64,000 nucleotides of DNA, taken from positions 1,860,001 through 1,924,000 of the forward strand of contig NZ_CP051144.1 of assembly GCF_012317385.1 (NCBI RefSeq), written 5' to 3'. Both the position numbers and the translations under genes were made by a program. This stretch comes from Romboutsia sp. CE17 (lineage in GTDB: Bacteria; Bacillota; Clostridia; Peptostreptococcales; Peptostreptococcaceae). Shown piece after piece: positions 10,874-21,060 of this stretch. The notes below the pieces were generated by a model. It saw nothing but the letters and a program-made list of their open reading frames with translations, had not been told where the DNA came from and searched no databases. Numbering within the stretch: the first letter of the stretch is position 1; every line of letters begins with the position of its first letter.

Positions 10874-11046
10874 AGTTTTTGCTAAATATACTATTTTATA
10901 TACTACTATATCATATAATACTTTTATTTGCAAATTTTTTATATTATATCAATTTTTAATCATTATTATGCTTAAATTCATTGTTATTATAAAAAGTAAA
11001 AACAATTCTTTTTTAAATAATATTTTTAAATGTCATAGTTTATAAC

Positions 11047-14000
11047 TTAAAATAAAGATAGCTGGTTTTCATCACTCATTTCTTCTAAAGATCCATGATT
11101 TGTAAGAGTTTCTATAACAGTTTTAGAAATCTTAGTTCTCTTTCTTAAATCTTCTTTAGAAATGAATTCTCCATTTTTTCTTTCTTCTTGTATATGAATA
11201 GCAGCATTCTCTCCAACACCTTGTAGTGCTATCATTGGTGGAAGTAATAGACCCTTACCTGGAACTTGGAATAACTTTGCATCTGATTTATAAATATCTA
11301 CAGGAAGTATTTTTATACCTCTAGCATACATTTCGTATGCAACTTCAAGCACTGTAAGCATATTTTTTTCTTTAGTTGATGCATCATTTCCTAGGGATTC
11401 TATTTCATGTATTCTGTCTCTAATCGCATCTATTCCTTTTACAATTAAATCCGCATCAAAGTCCTCTGCTTTTGTTGAGAAGTAAGTTGCATAAAATGCT
11501 TCTGGATAATGAACTTTACAATATGCAAGTCTAAAAGACATCATAACATATGCTACAGCATGGGCTTTAGGGAACATGTATTTTATTTTTTGACACGAAC
11601 CTATATACCAATCTGGAACATCATTAGCTTTCATTTCTTCTATATGTTCTGGCTTTAATCCTTTACCCTTTCTTACGTTTTCCATTATTGTAAAGGCTGA
11701 TTTCGGTTTTAATCCTTTAAATATAAGGTAGTTCATTATATCATCACGAGTTGATATAACTTCATCTATACCAACTATTTCTTCTCTAACCAAATCTTGA
11801 GCATTGTTAAGCCAAACGTCAGTACCGTGAGAAAGACCAGATATACGTACAAGCGCTGCAAAAGTAGTTGGCTTTGTATCAAGAAGCATCTGTCTAACGA
11901 ACTTAGTACCAAACTCTGGTATTGCTAGTGAACCTATTGGACAATTTATTTCCTCAGGAGTTACTCCTAAAGCTTCTGTAGATGTAAATAACGACATTGT
12001 TTCTGGATCATCTAATGGTATTTCTGTTGCAACAATTCCCGTTAAATCTTCTAACATTCTTATCATGGTTGGAGCATCGTGCCCAAGTATATCAAGCTTT
12101 AGTATTCTACCACTTATAGAATGGTAGTCAAAATGTGTTGTTATAACTCCACAGCTTATATCATTCGCTGGATATTGTATAGGAGTAAAGTCGTATACAT
12201 CTTTATAATGAGGTATAACCATAACCCCACCTGGATGCTGTCCTGAAGTCCTCTTAACACCCGTACATCCATTAGCTAGCCTTAGAGCCTCTGCTGTTGG
12301 AACATTTATATTATTCTCTTCTATATATTTTCTTGCATAACCAAAAGCTGTTTTTTCTGCAACTGTACCGATTGTACCTGCTCTATAAACATAACCTTCA
12401 CCGAATAGTTCTTCCGTATACTTGTGTATTACAGGCTGATAATCTCCTGAGAAGTTAAGATCTATATCTGGCTCCTTATCTCCTTCAAATCCAAGGAAAA
12501 CTTCAAAAGGTATATCGTGTCCATCTTTTCTAAGAGGTTTACCACATTTAGGACAATCTTTATCTGGCAAATCAACTCCAGAACCATACTCTCCTATCTC
12601 AAAGAAATATGAGTACTTACATTCTGGATCATCACAAATATAATGAGCTGGTAATGGATTAACTTCTGTTATATCACTCATAGTCGCTGCAAAAGATGAT
12701 CCTACTGACCCTCTAGATCCAACTAGATAACCATCACTTAATGACTTTGTAACTAGCTTTTGTGCGATAATATACATCACTGCATATCCATTACTTATGA
12801 TCGAGTTTAATTCTCTATCTAATCTATTAATAACCACATCTGGTATTGGTTTTCCATAAATTCTTTCTGCCTTTGCATAGCACATTTCTCTCAGCTCTGT
12901 ATCAGATCCTTCTATTACTGGAGGATAAGTATCATCTGGTATTGGCTTTATATTTTCTACCATATCAGCTATTTTATTGGTATTTTCAACTACTACCTCA
13001 TAAGCTAACTCTTCTCCTAAATAGCTAAATTCTTCTAGCATTTCATCTGTTGTTCTAAAATGTAAGTATGTTTCTTCATCATCTAATTTAAATCCTTGAG
13101 AGTACTTTAGTACCCTCCTTAAAACAGCATCATGCTTATCTAAGAAATGAACATCTCCTGTAGCCACTGGTATTTTTCCAAATTTCTTTGCTACCTCAAT
13201 TAGCCTTTTATTTATATCTCTCAACTCTTCTACATCATTTACTTCACCTTTGTCAATCATAAATTTATTATTATCTATTGGCATTATTTCAATATAATCA
13301 TATAAATCTATTATTTTTTTTAACTCTTCATCAGAAGCATTTTTCTTCACAGCTTGATATACTACTCCTGCTTCACAAGCTGATCCTATTATTATGCCCT
13401 CCTTGTGCTCATTTAAGACACTTCTAAGTATTCTCGGAGCTCTGTAAAAATGATTTACATGAGCATCTGAAACTATTTTATACAAATTCTTTAGTCCTGT
13501 ATAATTTTTAGCTATTAAAGTTATATGATTCGTAGTAAGTTTTGTATAATCAATTTTTCCTAAAACATTATTAACTTCCTCTAAAGTATTTGCACCCTTT
13601 TTCTTAATCATATCTAAAAACTTTAAAAATATATGTGCAGTGGCCTCAGCATCATCTACAGCTCTATGGTGATTAAGAAGAGGTATTCCAAGTTCTTTAG
13701 CAATAACATTAAGTCTATGTCTTTTTAAGTTTGGTAGCAATATTCTAGCTAACATTAAAGTATCTATACTTTTACTTTTATATTCTAAGTTTTGTTCTCT
13801 ACACTTTTGTGATATAAATCCTGTATCAAACTCTGCATTGTGTGCTACTAATACACTATCTCCTATAAATTCCATAAATTTAGGTAGTATCTCCTCTATA
13901 GTTGGTTTGTCTCTAACCATATCATTAGTTATACCTGTTAGCTCTTGTATTTTATAAGATATATCTTTTTGTGGATTTATAAGTTCACTAAATCTATCTA

Positions 14001-15342
14001 CTATTTTAAAGTTTTCTATTTTTACTGCACCTATTTCAGTTATTTTATCATTTACATTAGAAAAACCTGTGGTTTCTATATCAAATACTACAAAGCTTTG
14101 AGATAAATCCTTATCATTAGGTTCTTCAATTATAAGTGCATCATCTTCTACCAAATATCCTTCTACTCCATAAAGTACTTTTATTCCATTAGCCTTAGCT
14201 GCACCCATAGCATCTGGAAATGCTTGAACTATACCATGATCTGTTATAGCGATTGCTTTATGTCCCCATTTTGCAGCCCTTTCTACTAATTTTTTTACAT
14301 TACACACAGCATCCATTGATGACATTTGAGTATGAGCGTGCAATTCTACTCTTTTATTTTCGCTTAAATCTTTTCTTTCTTCTTTTACTTCTTTTCTTAT
14401 TCCACTTATAGTCATACTTATTTCTCTTTGATAAGTATCATAAATTATATCTCCCTTAATTTTTAAGTAAGACCCTTTTTTAATCTCATTTAATACACCG
14501 TCTTTATTTACATCATTTAAGAAAAGTTTGCAACTTATTGAACTTGTATAATCTGTAACAGCTAGTATTAAAAGTATTTTACCATTTCTAAGTTCTTTAG
14601 TCTCTATATCAAATACTTCACCTACTATACCTGTCGTACCAGAATTCACATTTAACTTTGTAATTGGTTCGATCATCACGTTTACATTTTCACCGTAAAT
14701 TAAACTTTCATCAATTTCTGGCTTTATAACATACTCTGATTCTTCATCATTCGGTTCTTCAATTTTTCCAAAATCTAATGCTTTAATTTTTTCTTCTATT
14801 TCACGATCTGTTCTTTCTATTATCTTTCTAACACTAATATTATCATCTATAGCTTTTTCTAAAACTATTTTCATTTCTATACCTAATTCCTCTATAAAAG
14901 AATTATTCAAAACATGAATAACATTTTTTCTCATTAACTTTTCATAGAACAATTCCTTAGGTATCTTAATTTTTAATATATCATCTAAGCACATATACTC
15001 TACTTTTTTATACCAACCTTCTATTGCAGGGCATAAACTCTTTAAAATGTAAAGTATATTTTTCCAATATCTTTTTATAATGTCTTTATTAGTTTTTCTA
15101 TCTAAACCAGTGTATCTAATTTTAACTCTTATATCTTTGAAATAATCTAGACTATATTTAAGTTCCTCTCTAAGTTTATCTAGCAACTCATATTGTACTA
15201 TATCTTTTGAAGCTAAATAAAAATACACTATCTTATCTTCTTTAAAATAAACAACTTTTTGTATATAAACATCTTTTAGTTGTTTAGTTAAAACTGAGTT
15301 ATTTATTTCTAATTTATCTAAATAATCTTTTACGCAGTCCAT
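11047..15342 (-). CDS. polC: DNA polymerase III alpha subunit, PolC type
   Basis: 1431 residues, the normal length of a Firmicute PolC. In order: an N-terminal domain and OB fold, a PHP domain starting ELHAHTQMSSMDAV at about residue 334, an inserted DEDDh proofreading exonuclease (FDIETTGF near 421, later HRAVDDAEATA), the polymerase core, a Cys4 zinc site (CDDPEC ... CPKCGK), GEPDIDLNFSGDYQ-type palm motifs and a helix-hairpin-helix C-terminal region. It is the replicative leading-strand polymerase of low-GC Gram-positives. It appears to be a separate transcription unit. Confidence 0.98.
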   Translation of the reverse strand: MDCVKDYLDKLEINNSVLTKQLKDVYIQKVVYFKEDKIVYFYLASKDIVQYELLDKLREELKYSLDYFKDIRVKIRYTGLDRKTNKDIIKRYWKNILYILKSLCPAIEGWYKKVEYMCLDDILKIKIPKELFYEKLMRKNVIHVLNNSFIEELGIEMKIVLEKAIDDNISVRKIIERTDREIEEKIKALDFGKIEEPNDEESEYVIKPEIDESLIYGENVNVMIEPITKLNVNSGTTGIVGEVFDIETKELRNGKILLILAVTDYTSSISCKLFLNDVNKDGVLNEIKKGSYLKIKGDIIYDTYQREISMTISGIRKEVKEERKDLSENKRVELHAHTQMSSMDAVCNVKKLVERAAKWGHKAIAITDHGIVQAFPDAMGAAKANGIKVLYGVEGYLVEDDALIIEEPNDKDLSQSFVVFDIETTGFSNVNDKITEIGAVKIENFKIVDRFSELINPQKDISYKIQELTGITNDMVRDKPTIEEILPKFMEFIGDSVLVAHNAEFDTGFISQKCREQNLEYKSKSIDTLMLARILLPNLKRHRLNVIAKELGIPLLNHHRAVDDAEATAHIFLKFLDMIKKKGANTLEEVNNVLGKIDYTKLTTNHITLIAKNYTGLKNLYKIVSDAHVNHFYRAPRILRSVLNEHKEGIIIGSACEAGVVYQAVKKNASDEELKKIIDLYDYIEIMPIDNNKFMIDKGEVNDVEELRDINKRLIEVAKKFGKIPVATGDVHFLDKHDAVLRRVLKYSQGFKLDDEETYLHFRTTDEMLEEFSYLGEELAYEVVVENTNKIADMVENIKPIPDDTYPPVIEGSDTELREMCYAKAERIYGKPIPDVVINRLDRELNSIISNGYAVMYIIAQKLVTKSLSDGYLVGSRGSVGSSFAATMSDITEVNPLPAHYICDDPECKYSYFFEIGEYGSGVDLPDKDCPKCGKPLRKDGHDIPFEVFLGFEGDKEPDIDLNFSGDYQPVIHKYTEELFGEGYVYRAGTIGTVAEKTAFGYARKYIEENNINVPTAEALRLANGCTGVKRTSGQHPGGVMVIPHYKDVYDFTPIQYPANDISCGVITTHFDYHSISGRILKLDILGHDAPTMIRMLEDLTGIVATEIPLDDPETMSLFTSTEALGVTPEEINCPIGSLAIPEFGTKFVRQMLLDTKPTTFAALVRISGLSHGTDVWLNNAQDLVREEIVGIDEVISTRDDIMNYLIFKGLKPKSAFTIMENVRKGKGLKPEHIEEMKANDVPDWYIGSCQKIKYMFPKAHAVAYVMMSFRLAYCKVHYPEAFYATYFSTKAEDFDADLIVKGIDAIRDRIHEIESLGNDASTKEKNMLTVLEVAYEMYARGIKILPVDIYKSDAKLFQVPGKGLLLPPMIALQGVGENAAIHIQEERKNGEFISKEDLRKRTKISKTVIETLTNHGSLEEMSDENQLSLF

Positions 15343-15565
15343 GGATATCTCCTTTCTTCGAATTACTATTATAACACAGGTAAAACAATAGATTAACCAT
15401 GAATAATTATGTAAATATACTCATACCCTTTATTACTTATATTACACATTTGGTTACTTTTTACTAATAAAAATATAGATTTTATTTGGAATAGCTACAA
15501 ATTGAAGTTTTTTAATACTATATATTAATAAGAAAAATCCACTTCTAACACAAGGCGGTGTTAAA

Positions 15566-16240
15566 ATGAATGATGAATATATAATTGATCTTAGAAAAAT
15601 AATACTTTGCTTTTCTGAATTAGGAGAAAAAAAGTTATTAAAAAAAACAATAAAAGAACTAAAAATTAATAAGAGAGTACATCTTTACTACTCCCATTCT
15701 GGAAACATCCCTATATGTGCACTGCCTAAACTAAAACTTGTATTGGTTTCTAGGCAAGGTTTTTTATCTTTTTGCTTTAATTTTTTTACATTTGTCAAAT
15801 GGTCTAATAGTAAAAATATAGCTATAACAACTACTAATATAAAGACTATTGCAAAATGTGTTATTTCCCATGAAGTAGGTCATATATTAGATCCTAATGT
15901 ATCTAATACTAAATATGAGTATGCTGACATATTATCTAATATAGTTGATAAATTGATAGAATATAATATTGATGTTAGCGATAGTAATTTTCATAAAAGT
16001 AATTTACCATCTGATTTAGAAATGTATGTTATTGAACTAAAGAAGAATTTAATAAATAGGGAGTCTAGGGCTTGGGATATAGGAAGAACTATAATTGATT
16101 TAGAAAATGAAAAAGATGAAATTATTTTTAATAACTTAAAAGAATATGCTTTAGCTACTTATAATTTCGGAAATTTAAAAAGCATTGTTAAAGAACATAA
16201 CATAGATGTATTTTTTAAATATAAGCGATATTTTGCTTAA
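15566..16240 (+). CDS. Putative zincin-type metalloprotein, unknown function
   Basis: A 224-residue protein with no signal peptide that I do not recognise as a named family. Its one clear motif is HEVGHILD at about residue 109, an HExxH zinc-protease signature with Asp or a later acidic residue as possible third ligand. The segment ESRAWDIGR near residue 174 resembles the helix that carries a Glu ligand in gluzincins. AAGGCGGTGTTAAA supports the start. It stands alone on the plus strand between polC and the SH3b protein and ends at a shared terminator. Protease activity is inference from the motif. Confidence 0.75.
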   Translation: MNDEYIIDLRKIILCFSELGEKKLLKKTIKELKINKRVHLYYSHSGNIPICALPKLKLVLVSRQGFLSFCFNFFTFVKWSNSKNIAITTTNIKTIAKCVISHEVGHILDPNVSNTKYEYADILSNIVDKLIEYNIDVSDSNFHKSNLPSDLEMYVIELKKNLINRESRAWDIGRTIIDLENEKDEIIFNNLKEYALATYNFGNLKSIVKEHNIDVFFKYKRYFA

Positions 16241-16319
16241 ATTAGAGCTAAATTTATTTAAATGAGTAATAGTTTAGTCCTATAACTTATAAATCTATTG
16301 CGCTTTTTATTTTTAATCA

Positions 16320-16360
16320 ATAAAAATAGGGTTGAGCTAAAGCTCACCCTCTATTTTTAT
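16320..16360. terminator. Bidirectional terminator
   Basis: A long stem, ATAAAAATAGGG..GAGC paired with GCTC..CCCTCTATTTTTAT, with a TAAA loop. It lies between the converging zincin-like gene and the SH3b glucosaminidase gene and has U-rich ends on both strands. Confidence 0.85.
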
Positions 16361-16367
16361 AAAATTA

Positions 16368-18986
16368 TTATTTATATCTTAAAATATCATATACTAGACT
16401 ACTTTGATTATCATAATAACCAACTAGATTTCCCATTATTCCAGCTACACCGTTACACCAATTTATATCTGTAGCATATTGATGATATGTATAATTATAA
16501 TTCCATTTCATTTTATATACTGTATTTTGATTGTACTTACTATTCTTTATATAGTTTGCAGCTATCCATTTAGCAGAACCATCTATAGTAGCATCTACAC
16601 TTGTCCAACCATATTTATATGCTGCCTCAGCTCCAGATAAATTTGCACTTCCATCTACAGCTCCTATTCCAAAGAAGTTATATACTTTAACAGGCTCACT
16701 TAAAGGCTCTCCTTTATAACTAGTTAAAATTTGGCCTTTAGCTAATTTTGAGCTTCCATATCCGGTTTCCCACATAGAATGTGCTACCAAATATATAACA
16801 TCTATATCATACTTTTTAGCTGCGTCTATAAACTGTTGACCTTTATTATAAAATACATTACTTGATGATACCTTTTTATTCAAGAAATTATTCAATTCAC
16901 TCGCTGTAATACCAGAAGTATATCTATCAATTCTTAAAAATTGTAACTTCCCATATGAGCTAGCTGATAATATCTTATTAGGATTTAACTTTATTTCTAT
17001 TTCACTTTTAGTAGCAGGTTTCCCTCCTGATACATTACCACCTACACTAACCCTGTCAACTTGTCTACTAAGATGTTGTTCTAAAGTGTAGTTTAGATAT
17101 ATATTATTTATTGTTCCTGGACCTGATACTACAATATCTGAAGATGAATCATTGTCATTACCAGAACCTCCCGCAGAATCCGAAGACATATCATCTAAAT
17201 ACTGGCTTGATACATATGCTTCTTTATTATTATATAATATTTTTGACCATCCATTACTTTCTGATATTACTCCTACTTTTGTTCCTTTTGCTAACGTTCC
17301 TATTTTTGAGTATGATGTTGATGGTCCACTTCTTACATTTAACGAATCTGTATTTACTACTTTTGTTTCTTTTACAGTTCCTACTGAATTATCATCTGAT
17401 CCTGATGATATTTCATCTAAATACTGGCTTGATACATATGCTTCTTTATTATTATATAATATTTTTGACCATCCATTACTTTCTGATATTACTCCTACTT
17501 TTGTTCCTTTTGCTAACGTTCCTATTTTTGAGTATGATGTTGATGGTCCACTTCTTACATTTAACGAATCTGTATTTACTACTTTTGTTTCTTTTACAGT
17601 TCCTACTGAATTATCATCTGATCCTGATGATATTTCATCTAAATACTGGCTTGATACATATGCTTCTTTATTATTATATAATATTTTTGACCATCCATTA
17701 CTTTCTGATATTACTCCTACTTTTGTTCCTTTTGCTAAAGTCCCTAGTTTTGAGTATGATGTTGATGGTCCACTTCTTACATTCAACGAATCTGTATTTA
17801 CTACTTTTGTTTCTTTTACAGTTCCTACTGAGTTATCATCTGATCCTGATGATATTTCATCTAAGTACTGGCTTGATACATATGCTTCTTTATTATTATA
17901 TAGTATTTTTGACCATCCATTACTCTCCGATATTACTCCTACTTTTGTTCCTTTTGCTAAAGCTCCTAGTTTTGAGTATGATGTTGATGGTCCACTTCTT
18001 ACATTCAACGAATCTGTATTTACTACTTTTGTTTCTTTTACAGTTCCTACTGAGTTATCATCTGATCCTGATGATATTTCATCTAAGTACTGGCTTGATA
18101 CATATGCTTCTTTATTATTATATAGTATTTTTGACCATCCATTACTTTCTGATATTACTCCTACTTTTGTTCCTTTTGCTAAAGTTCCTAGTTTTGAGTA
18201 TGATGTTGATGGTCCACTTCTTACATTCAACGAATCTGTATTTACTACTTTTGTTTCTTTTACCGTTCCTACTGAGCTATCATTAGATCCATTATTACTA
18301 GAGTTGCTTGAATCTAAATATCTGCTTGATACATATGCTTCTTTATTGTTATAAAGAATTTTTGACCATCCATTCTCTTCAGATATAACCTGTACCTTTA
18401 TACCTTTATTTATTTTTCCAAGTATTTTGTAACTCGTTGAAGGACCACTCCTTACATTTAACGAATCTGTATTTACCACTTTTGTCGTAGTATTTGAGTA
18501 AGAAGGTTTTATATCTTCTAAGTACTCATCATAAACATATCCGATCCTTCCATCATACTTAATTTTACTCCATCCGTTGCTTTCTGAAATTACCTCTACC
18601 ACTGCTCCTTTTTTAAGAGTAGTTATAACTCTATAGCTAGTTCCTGCCCCGCTTCTCATATTTAAATTATCTACAGAAACCTCTTTTTTCTCATAATTAG
18701 ATGATCTGTTTGATCTTACTTCACTATCAAATATACTTATGTACTCAGATGATATCCATCCTTCTTTATTTATATTATTCGATATTTTATACCACCCATT
18801 TAAAGTTTCAAGTATCTTTACTTGCTCATCCTTTTTTACGTCAAATAAAACTTCCTCATTAGAGCTTGGCCCACTTCTTACATTTAAAATATCGGCTGTG
18901 ACAATTCCTACTAATTCTGCATCATTTGCATGAGAAATAGAAAATGGTACCATTGCTAATGCTGTTAAAGCAATTTCTTTTCTCAA
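16368..18986 (-). CDS. Secreted SH3b-repeat N-acetylglucosaminidase (GH73-like)
   Basis: 872 residues. A signal peptide (MRKEIALTALAMVPFSISHA) is followed by eight SH3b domains with the motif LNVRSGPSTSY, the last five almost identical, joined by Ser/Asp/Gly linkers. The C terminus has a glucosaminidase domain with YLVAHSMWETGYGSSKLA and VYNFFGIGAVDGSA; the Glu in WETG is the likely catalytic acid. It should cut peptidoglycan glycan strands outside the cell, with SH3b domains holding it to the wall. The start is TTG behind GAGAGGGAGAATG. The 222-bp repeats (17191-18300) give freedom for copy-number change. Confidence 0.93.
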   Translation of the reverse strand: MRKEIALTALAMVPFSISHANDAELVGIVTADILNVRSGPSSNEEVLFDVKKDEQVKILETLNGWYKISNNINKEGWISSEYISIFDSEVRSNRSSNYEKKEVSVDNLNMRSGAGTSYRVITTLKKGAVVEVISESNGWSKIKYDGRIGYVYDEYLEDIKPSYSNTTTKVVNTDSLNVRSGPSTSYKILGKINKGIKVQVISEENGWSKILYNNKEAYVSSRYLDSSNSSNNGSNDSSVGTVKETKVVNTDSLNVRSGPSTSYSKLGTLAKGTKVGVISESNGWSKILYNNKEAYVSSQYLDEISSGSDDNSVGTVKETKVVNTDSLNVRSGPSTSYSKLGALAKGTKVGVISESNGWSKILYNNKEAYVSSQYLDEISSGSDDNSVGTVKETKVVNTDSLNVRSGPSTSYSKLGTLAKGTKVGVISESNGWSKILYNNKEAYVSSQYLDEISSGSDDNSVGTVKETKVVNTDSLNVRSGPSTSYSKIGTLAKGTKVGVISESNGWSKILYNNKEAYVSSQYLDEISSGSDDNSVGTVKETKVVNTDSLNVRSGPSTSYSKIGTLAKGTKVGVISESNGWSKILYNNKEAYVSSQYLDDMSSDSAGGSGNDNDSSSDIVVSGPGTINNIYLNYTLEQHLSRQVDRVSVGGNVSGGKPATKSEIEIKLNPNKILSASSYGKLQFLRIDRYTSGITASELNNFLNKKVSSSNVFYNKGQQFIDAAKKYDIDVIYLVAHSMWETGYGSSKLAKGQILTSYKGEPLSEPVKVYNFFGIGAVDGSANLSGAEAAYKYGWTSVDATIDGSAKWIAANYIKNSKYNQNTVYKMKWNYNYTYHQYATDINWCNGVAGIMGNLVGYYDNQSSLVYDILRYK
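17191..18300 (-). repeat. Five tandem 222-bp repeats inside the SH3b gene
   Basis: The anchor tcatctaaatactgg (or a one-base variant) recurs at 17191, 17413, 17635, 17857 and 18079, exactly 222 bp apart, which is 74 codons: one SH3b domain plus linker. Copies differ by scattered single bases only (for example KLGTLAKG, KLGALAKG, KIGTLAKG). Confidence 0.97.
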
Positions 18987-19028
18987 ACATTCTCCCTCTC
19001 TTCTTTTTGTAAATTAATATAAAGTATA

Positions 19029-19059
19029 CCAATAATTATATTATAATATTAATTATTGG
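19029..19059. promoter_or_regulatory. Inverted repeat upstream of the SH3b gene
   Basis: Arms CCAATAATTA/TAATTATTGG are separated by 11 AT-only bases. On the minus strand it is followed closely by TATACTTTATA, which looks like a -10 region. It could be an operator for the glucosaminidase gene or a weak terminator of the gene at 19084; I cannot tell which. Confidence 0.4.
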
Positions 19060-19083
19060 TAAATATTATCATAAACTTTAGCT

Positions 19084-19530
19084 TTATTTAAAGTATTTTT
19101 TATTCAAATTTTCTGCACAAACTATACTATAAGGAACTTTTTCAAATCCTGTTTCAGATTTAAATATGCTTACTATATTTTTACCGTTAGCTAAATAATT
19201 TTCATGTTCTGGATAAATAATCGGGTACTCTAAATATGAAATAAAATACTCTAAATCTTTTCCAGTACATCTCTTCCAATACCCTTCCCACTCTGTATTA
19301 GTTACATATTCATATGGCTTTAATAGCTTACCATTTTTTATGAAATATTTAATAGAGTCTGGTAATTCTTTTGAATTATTTTTAAATTCTATATCTAATC
19401 TACAAAATTCTATTACATAGGATGTTAATATCTTACTTATTCCAACCATTTTAGCTTCTAAACAATCTAGTTCATTAGCATTTTCGTTAAGTAATCTTTT
19501 CTTATATTCTCTGGCATATATTTCAAACAT
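19084..19530 (-). CDS. Uncharacterised cytosolic protein
   Basis: About 148 residues from the ATG at 19530 (MFEIYAREYKKRLL), which has GAGAGGG upstream. Two earlier in-frame ATGs exist (frame open to 19569), but the first has almost no spacing after AAGGG. No signal peptide, membrane span or known motif is visible. The sequence is rich in Tyr, Glu and Lys, with a conserved-looking Trp/Tyr stretch (TEWEGYWKRCTGKDLEYF). It is a single gene between the SH3b protein and the sirtuin. Function unknown. Confidence 0.7.
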   Translation of the reverse strand: MFEIYAREYKKRLLNENANELDCLEAKMVGISKILTSYVIEFCRLDIEFKNNSKELPDSIKYFIKNGKLLKPYEYVTNTEWEGYWKRCTGKDLEYFISYLEYPIIYPEHENYLANGKNIVSIFKSETGFEKVPYSIVCAENLNKKYFK

Positions 19531-19741
19531 ACGATATTCGCCCTCTCTAATAATCATACCCAACCACATCCCTTTTAAATTTATCTTTATTTATACGGTT
19601 TTAAATACTTTCCTTACTAATATATTTAGCTTTCGACTACTACTTACCTTTTTAAAATTATAAATAATCTAAATTTATTTCATTTTCCTAATAATTCGTG
19701 CATAATAATATTAAGAAATATAATTTAGAGAGGTTTATTGT

Positions 19742-20476
19742 ATGAGTATAAAAAAATTAGCTAATATGATAAAAGAGAGTAATAATATAGTTTTCTTTGG
19801 AGGGGCTGGTGTATCTACAGAGTCTAATATTCCAGACTTTAGAAGTGCATCAGGTTTGTTTAATGAAAAACTTAATAAAAACTTCACACCAGAACAACTA
19901 GTTTCTCACTCATTTTATATTAGATATCCTGAGGAGTTCTATAAATTTTATAAAGATAAATTAGTTTACAAAGAGGCTAGACCAAACAAAGCTCATATTG
20001 CATTGGCTAAACTTGAGAAAATTGGTAAATTAAAAGCTATAGTAACTCAAAATATAGATGGACTTCATCAAATGGCAGGTAGTAAAAATGTTTTAGAGCT
20101 TCATGGCTCAATACACAGAAATTACTGTACTAAATGTAATAAATTCTTCAATTTAGATGAAATGTTAAATTTAGATGGTATTGTCCCATATTGTGATACT
20201 TGTAAAAATATTATAAAACCCGATGTAGTTCTTTATGAAGAAGGTTTAGATGATAATATTATATCTAAGACTATTTCTTCAATAAGTTCTTCTGACTTAT
20301 TAATAATAGGTGGAACATCTCTAGTTGTTTATCCTGCAGCAAGTTTTATAAACTATTTTAAAGGTAAAAATATGGTTTTAATTAATAAAAGTAAAACTCC
20401 TTATGACTCTAAAGCTGATTTAGTTATTAATGATTCCATAGGTGTAATATTAGATGAAGTTATAAAATTATTATAA
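19742..20476 (+). CDS. cobB: NAD-dependent protein deacylase (sirtuin)
   Basis: 244 residues with all sirtuin motifs: FFGGAGVSTESNIPDFRS (NAD binding), TQNIDGLHQMAG, catalytic His in LELHGSIHRNYC, two Cys pairs of the zinc site (CTKC and CDTC), and GGTSLVVYPAA near the C terminus. It removes acyl groups from lysine using NAD. AGAGAGGTTTATTGT precedes the ATG. It is monocistronic, with its own terminator at 20479-20540. Confidence 0.95.
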   Translation: MSIKKLANMIKESNNIVFFGGAGVSTESNIPDFRSASGLFNEKLNKNFTPEQLVSHSFYIRYPEEFYKFYKDKLVYKEARPNKAHIALAKLEKIGKLKAIVTQNIDGLHQMAGSKNVLELHGSIHRNYCTKCNKFFNLDEMLNLDGIVPYCDTCKNIIKPDVVLYEEGLDDNIISKTISSISSSDLLIIGGTSLVVYPAASFINYFKGKNMVLINKSKTPYDSKADLVINDSIGVILDEVIKLL

Positions 20477-20478
20477 CA

Positions 20479-20540
20479 AAAAGAGCTTTTTTAATTATAA
20501 CTATTAAAACCAATAATTATAATAAAAAAGCTCCTTTTTA
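20479..20540 (+). terminator. Terminator after the sirtuin gene
   Basis: GAGCTTTTTTAATTAT pairs with ATAATTATAATAAAAAAGCTC (one bulge), followed by CTTTTTA. It starts two bases after the stop codon and would also work in the opposite direction for the small minus-strand gene. Confidence 0.85.
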
Positions 20541-20577
20541 TCTCTAATTTCATAGTAGATTTATCCTTTTAATAATA

Positions 20578-20715
20578 TTAATTATTTGCATTCTCATATT
20601 CTTCTTTGTATACTTTAATAGCTTCTATCCATGCTTCTTCGTTGCTTATCCCCTTCTCTCTAGCTATATTTTGAACAACTTCATTTAGCTTTATAGCTGA
20701 TTCCATTATACTCAT
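20578..20715 (-). CDS. Small 45-residue protein, unknown function
   Basis: A short frame (MSIMESAIKLNEVVQNIARE, ending KEEYENANN) on the minus strand with AGGTGT eight to nine bases before its ATG. It is predicted to be helical and acidic, and uses codons like its neighbours. It converges with the sirtuin gene and shares its terminator. No family recognised; the ribosome site and coherent codon use are the only support. Confidence 0.6.
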   Translation of the reverse strand: MSIMESAIKLNEVVQNIAREKGISNEEAWIEAIKVYKEEYENANN

Positions 20716-21060
20716 GCTTATCTACACCTTTCTAAAATTTATTTCACAATATTTATGAAACAAGACCATATTATTCATATTAAATTTACCAATAAATCTT
20801 AAAAATAATAAATCTTCTTATATTTTTATTCTTATTTTATGACAAAATCTATATGTATATACATTAAATTTATGAATATTAAATAATGGAAGAAGATATT
20901 TTATTTAAACTATTTAAGTTTAATCTTCTACACTATCCGTAACCCCTTGAGATTCTAAGCTTAAAAATTACTCTAAAGCAAAATCTACACTTTAATTATT
21001 TAAAATATAATAATAAATTTTTTATATAGTCATACTTATTTAGATTTATATATAGTAAAA
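20716..21060. other. AT-rich gap with no recognised gene
   Basis: No ORF with a ribosome site. GAAGATATTTTATTTAAACT faces AAGTTTAATCTTC at 20890-20930, giving a long imperfect hairpin. A GC-richer stretch follows (20930-20990) before the strong hairpin at 21061-21110. A short plus-strand RNA ending there is possible but not shown. Confidence 0.35.

Noticed and set aside
17191-18300. CRISPR-like array
   Set aside because: The repeat unit is 222 bp, continuous, in frame and coding; there are no short repeats with unique spacers. No CRISPR array or cas gene was found elsewhere in the window.
17111-18354. Two long plus-strand ORFs (391 and 400 codons) across the SH3b repeats
   Set aside because: They are antisense shadows kept open by repeat periodicity of 222 bp (a multiple of three). 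The minus strand has a signal peptide and domain motifs; the plus frames have neither and lack ribosome sites.
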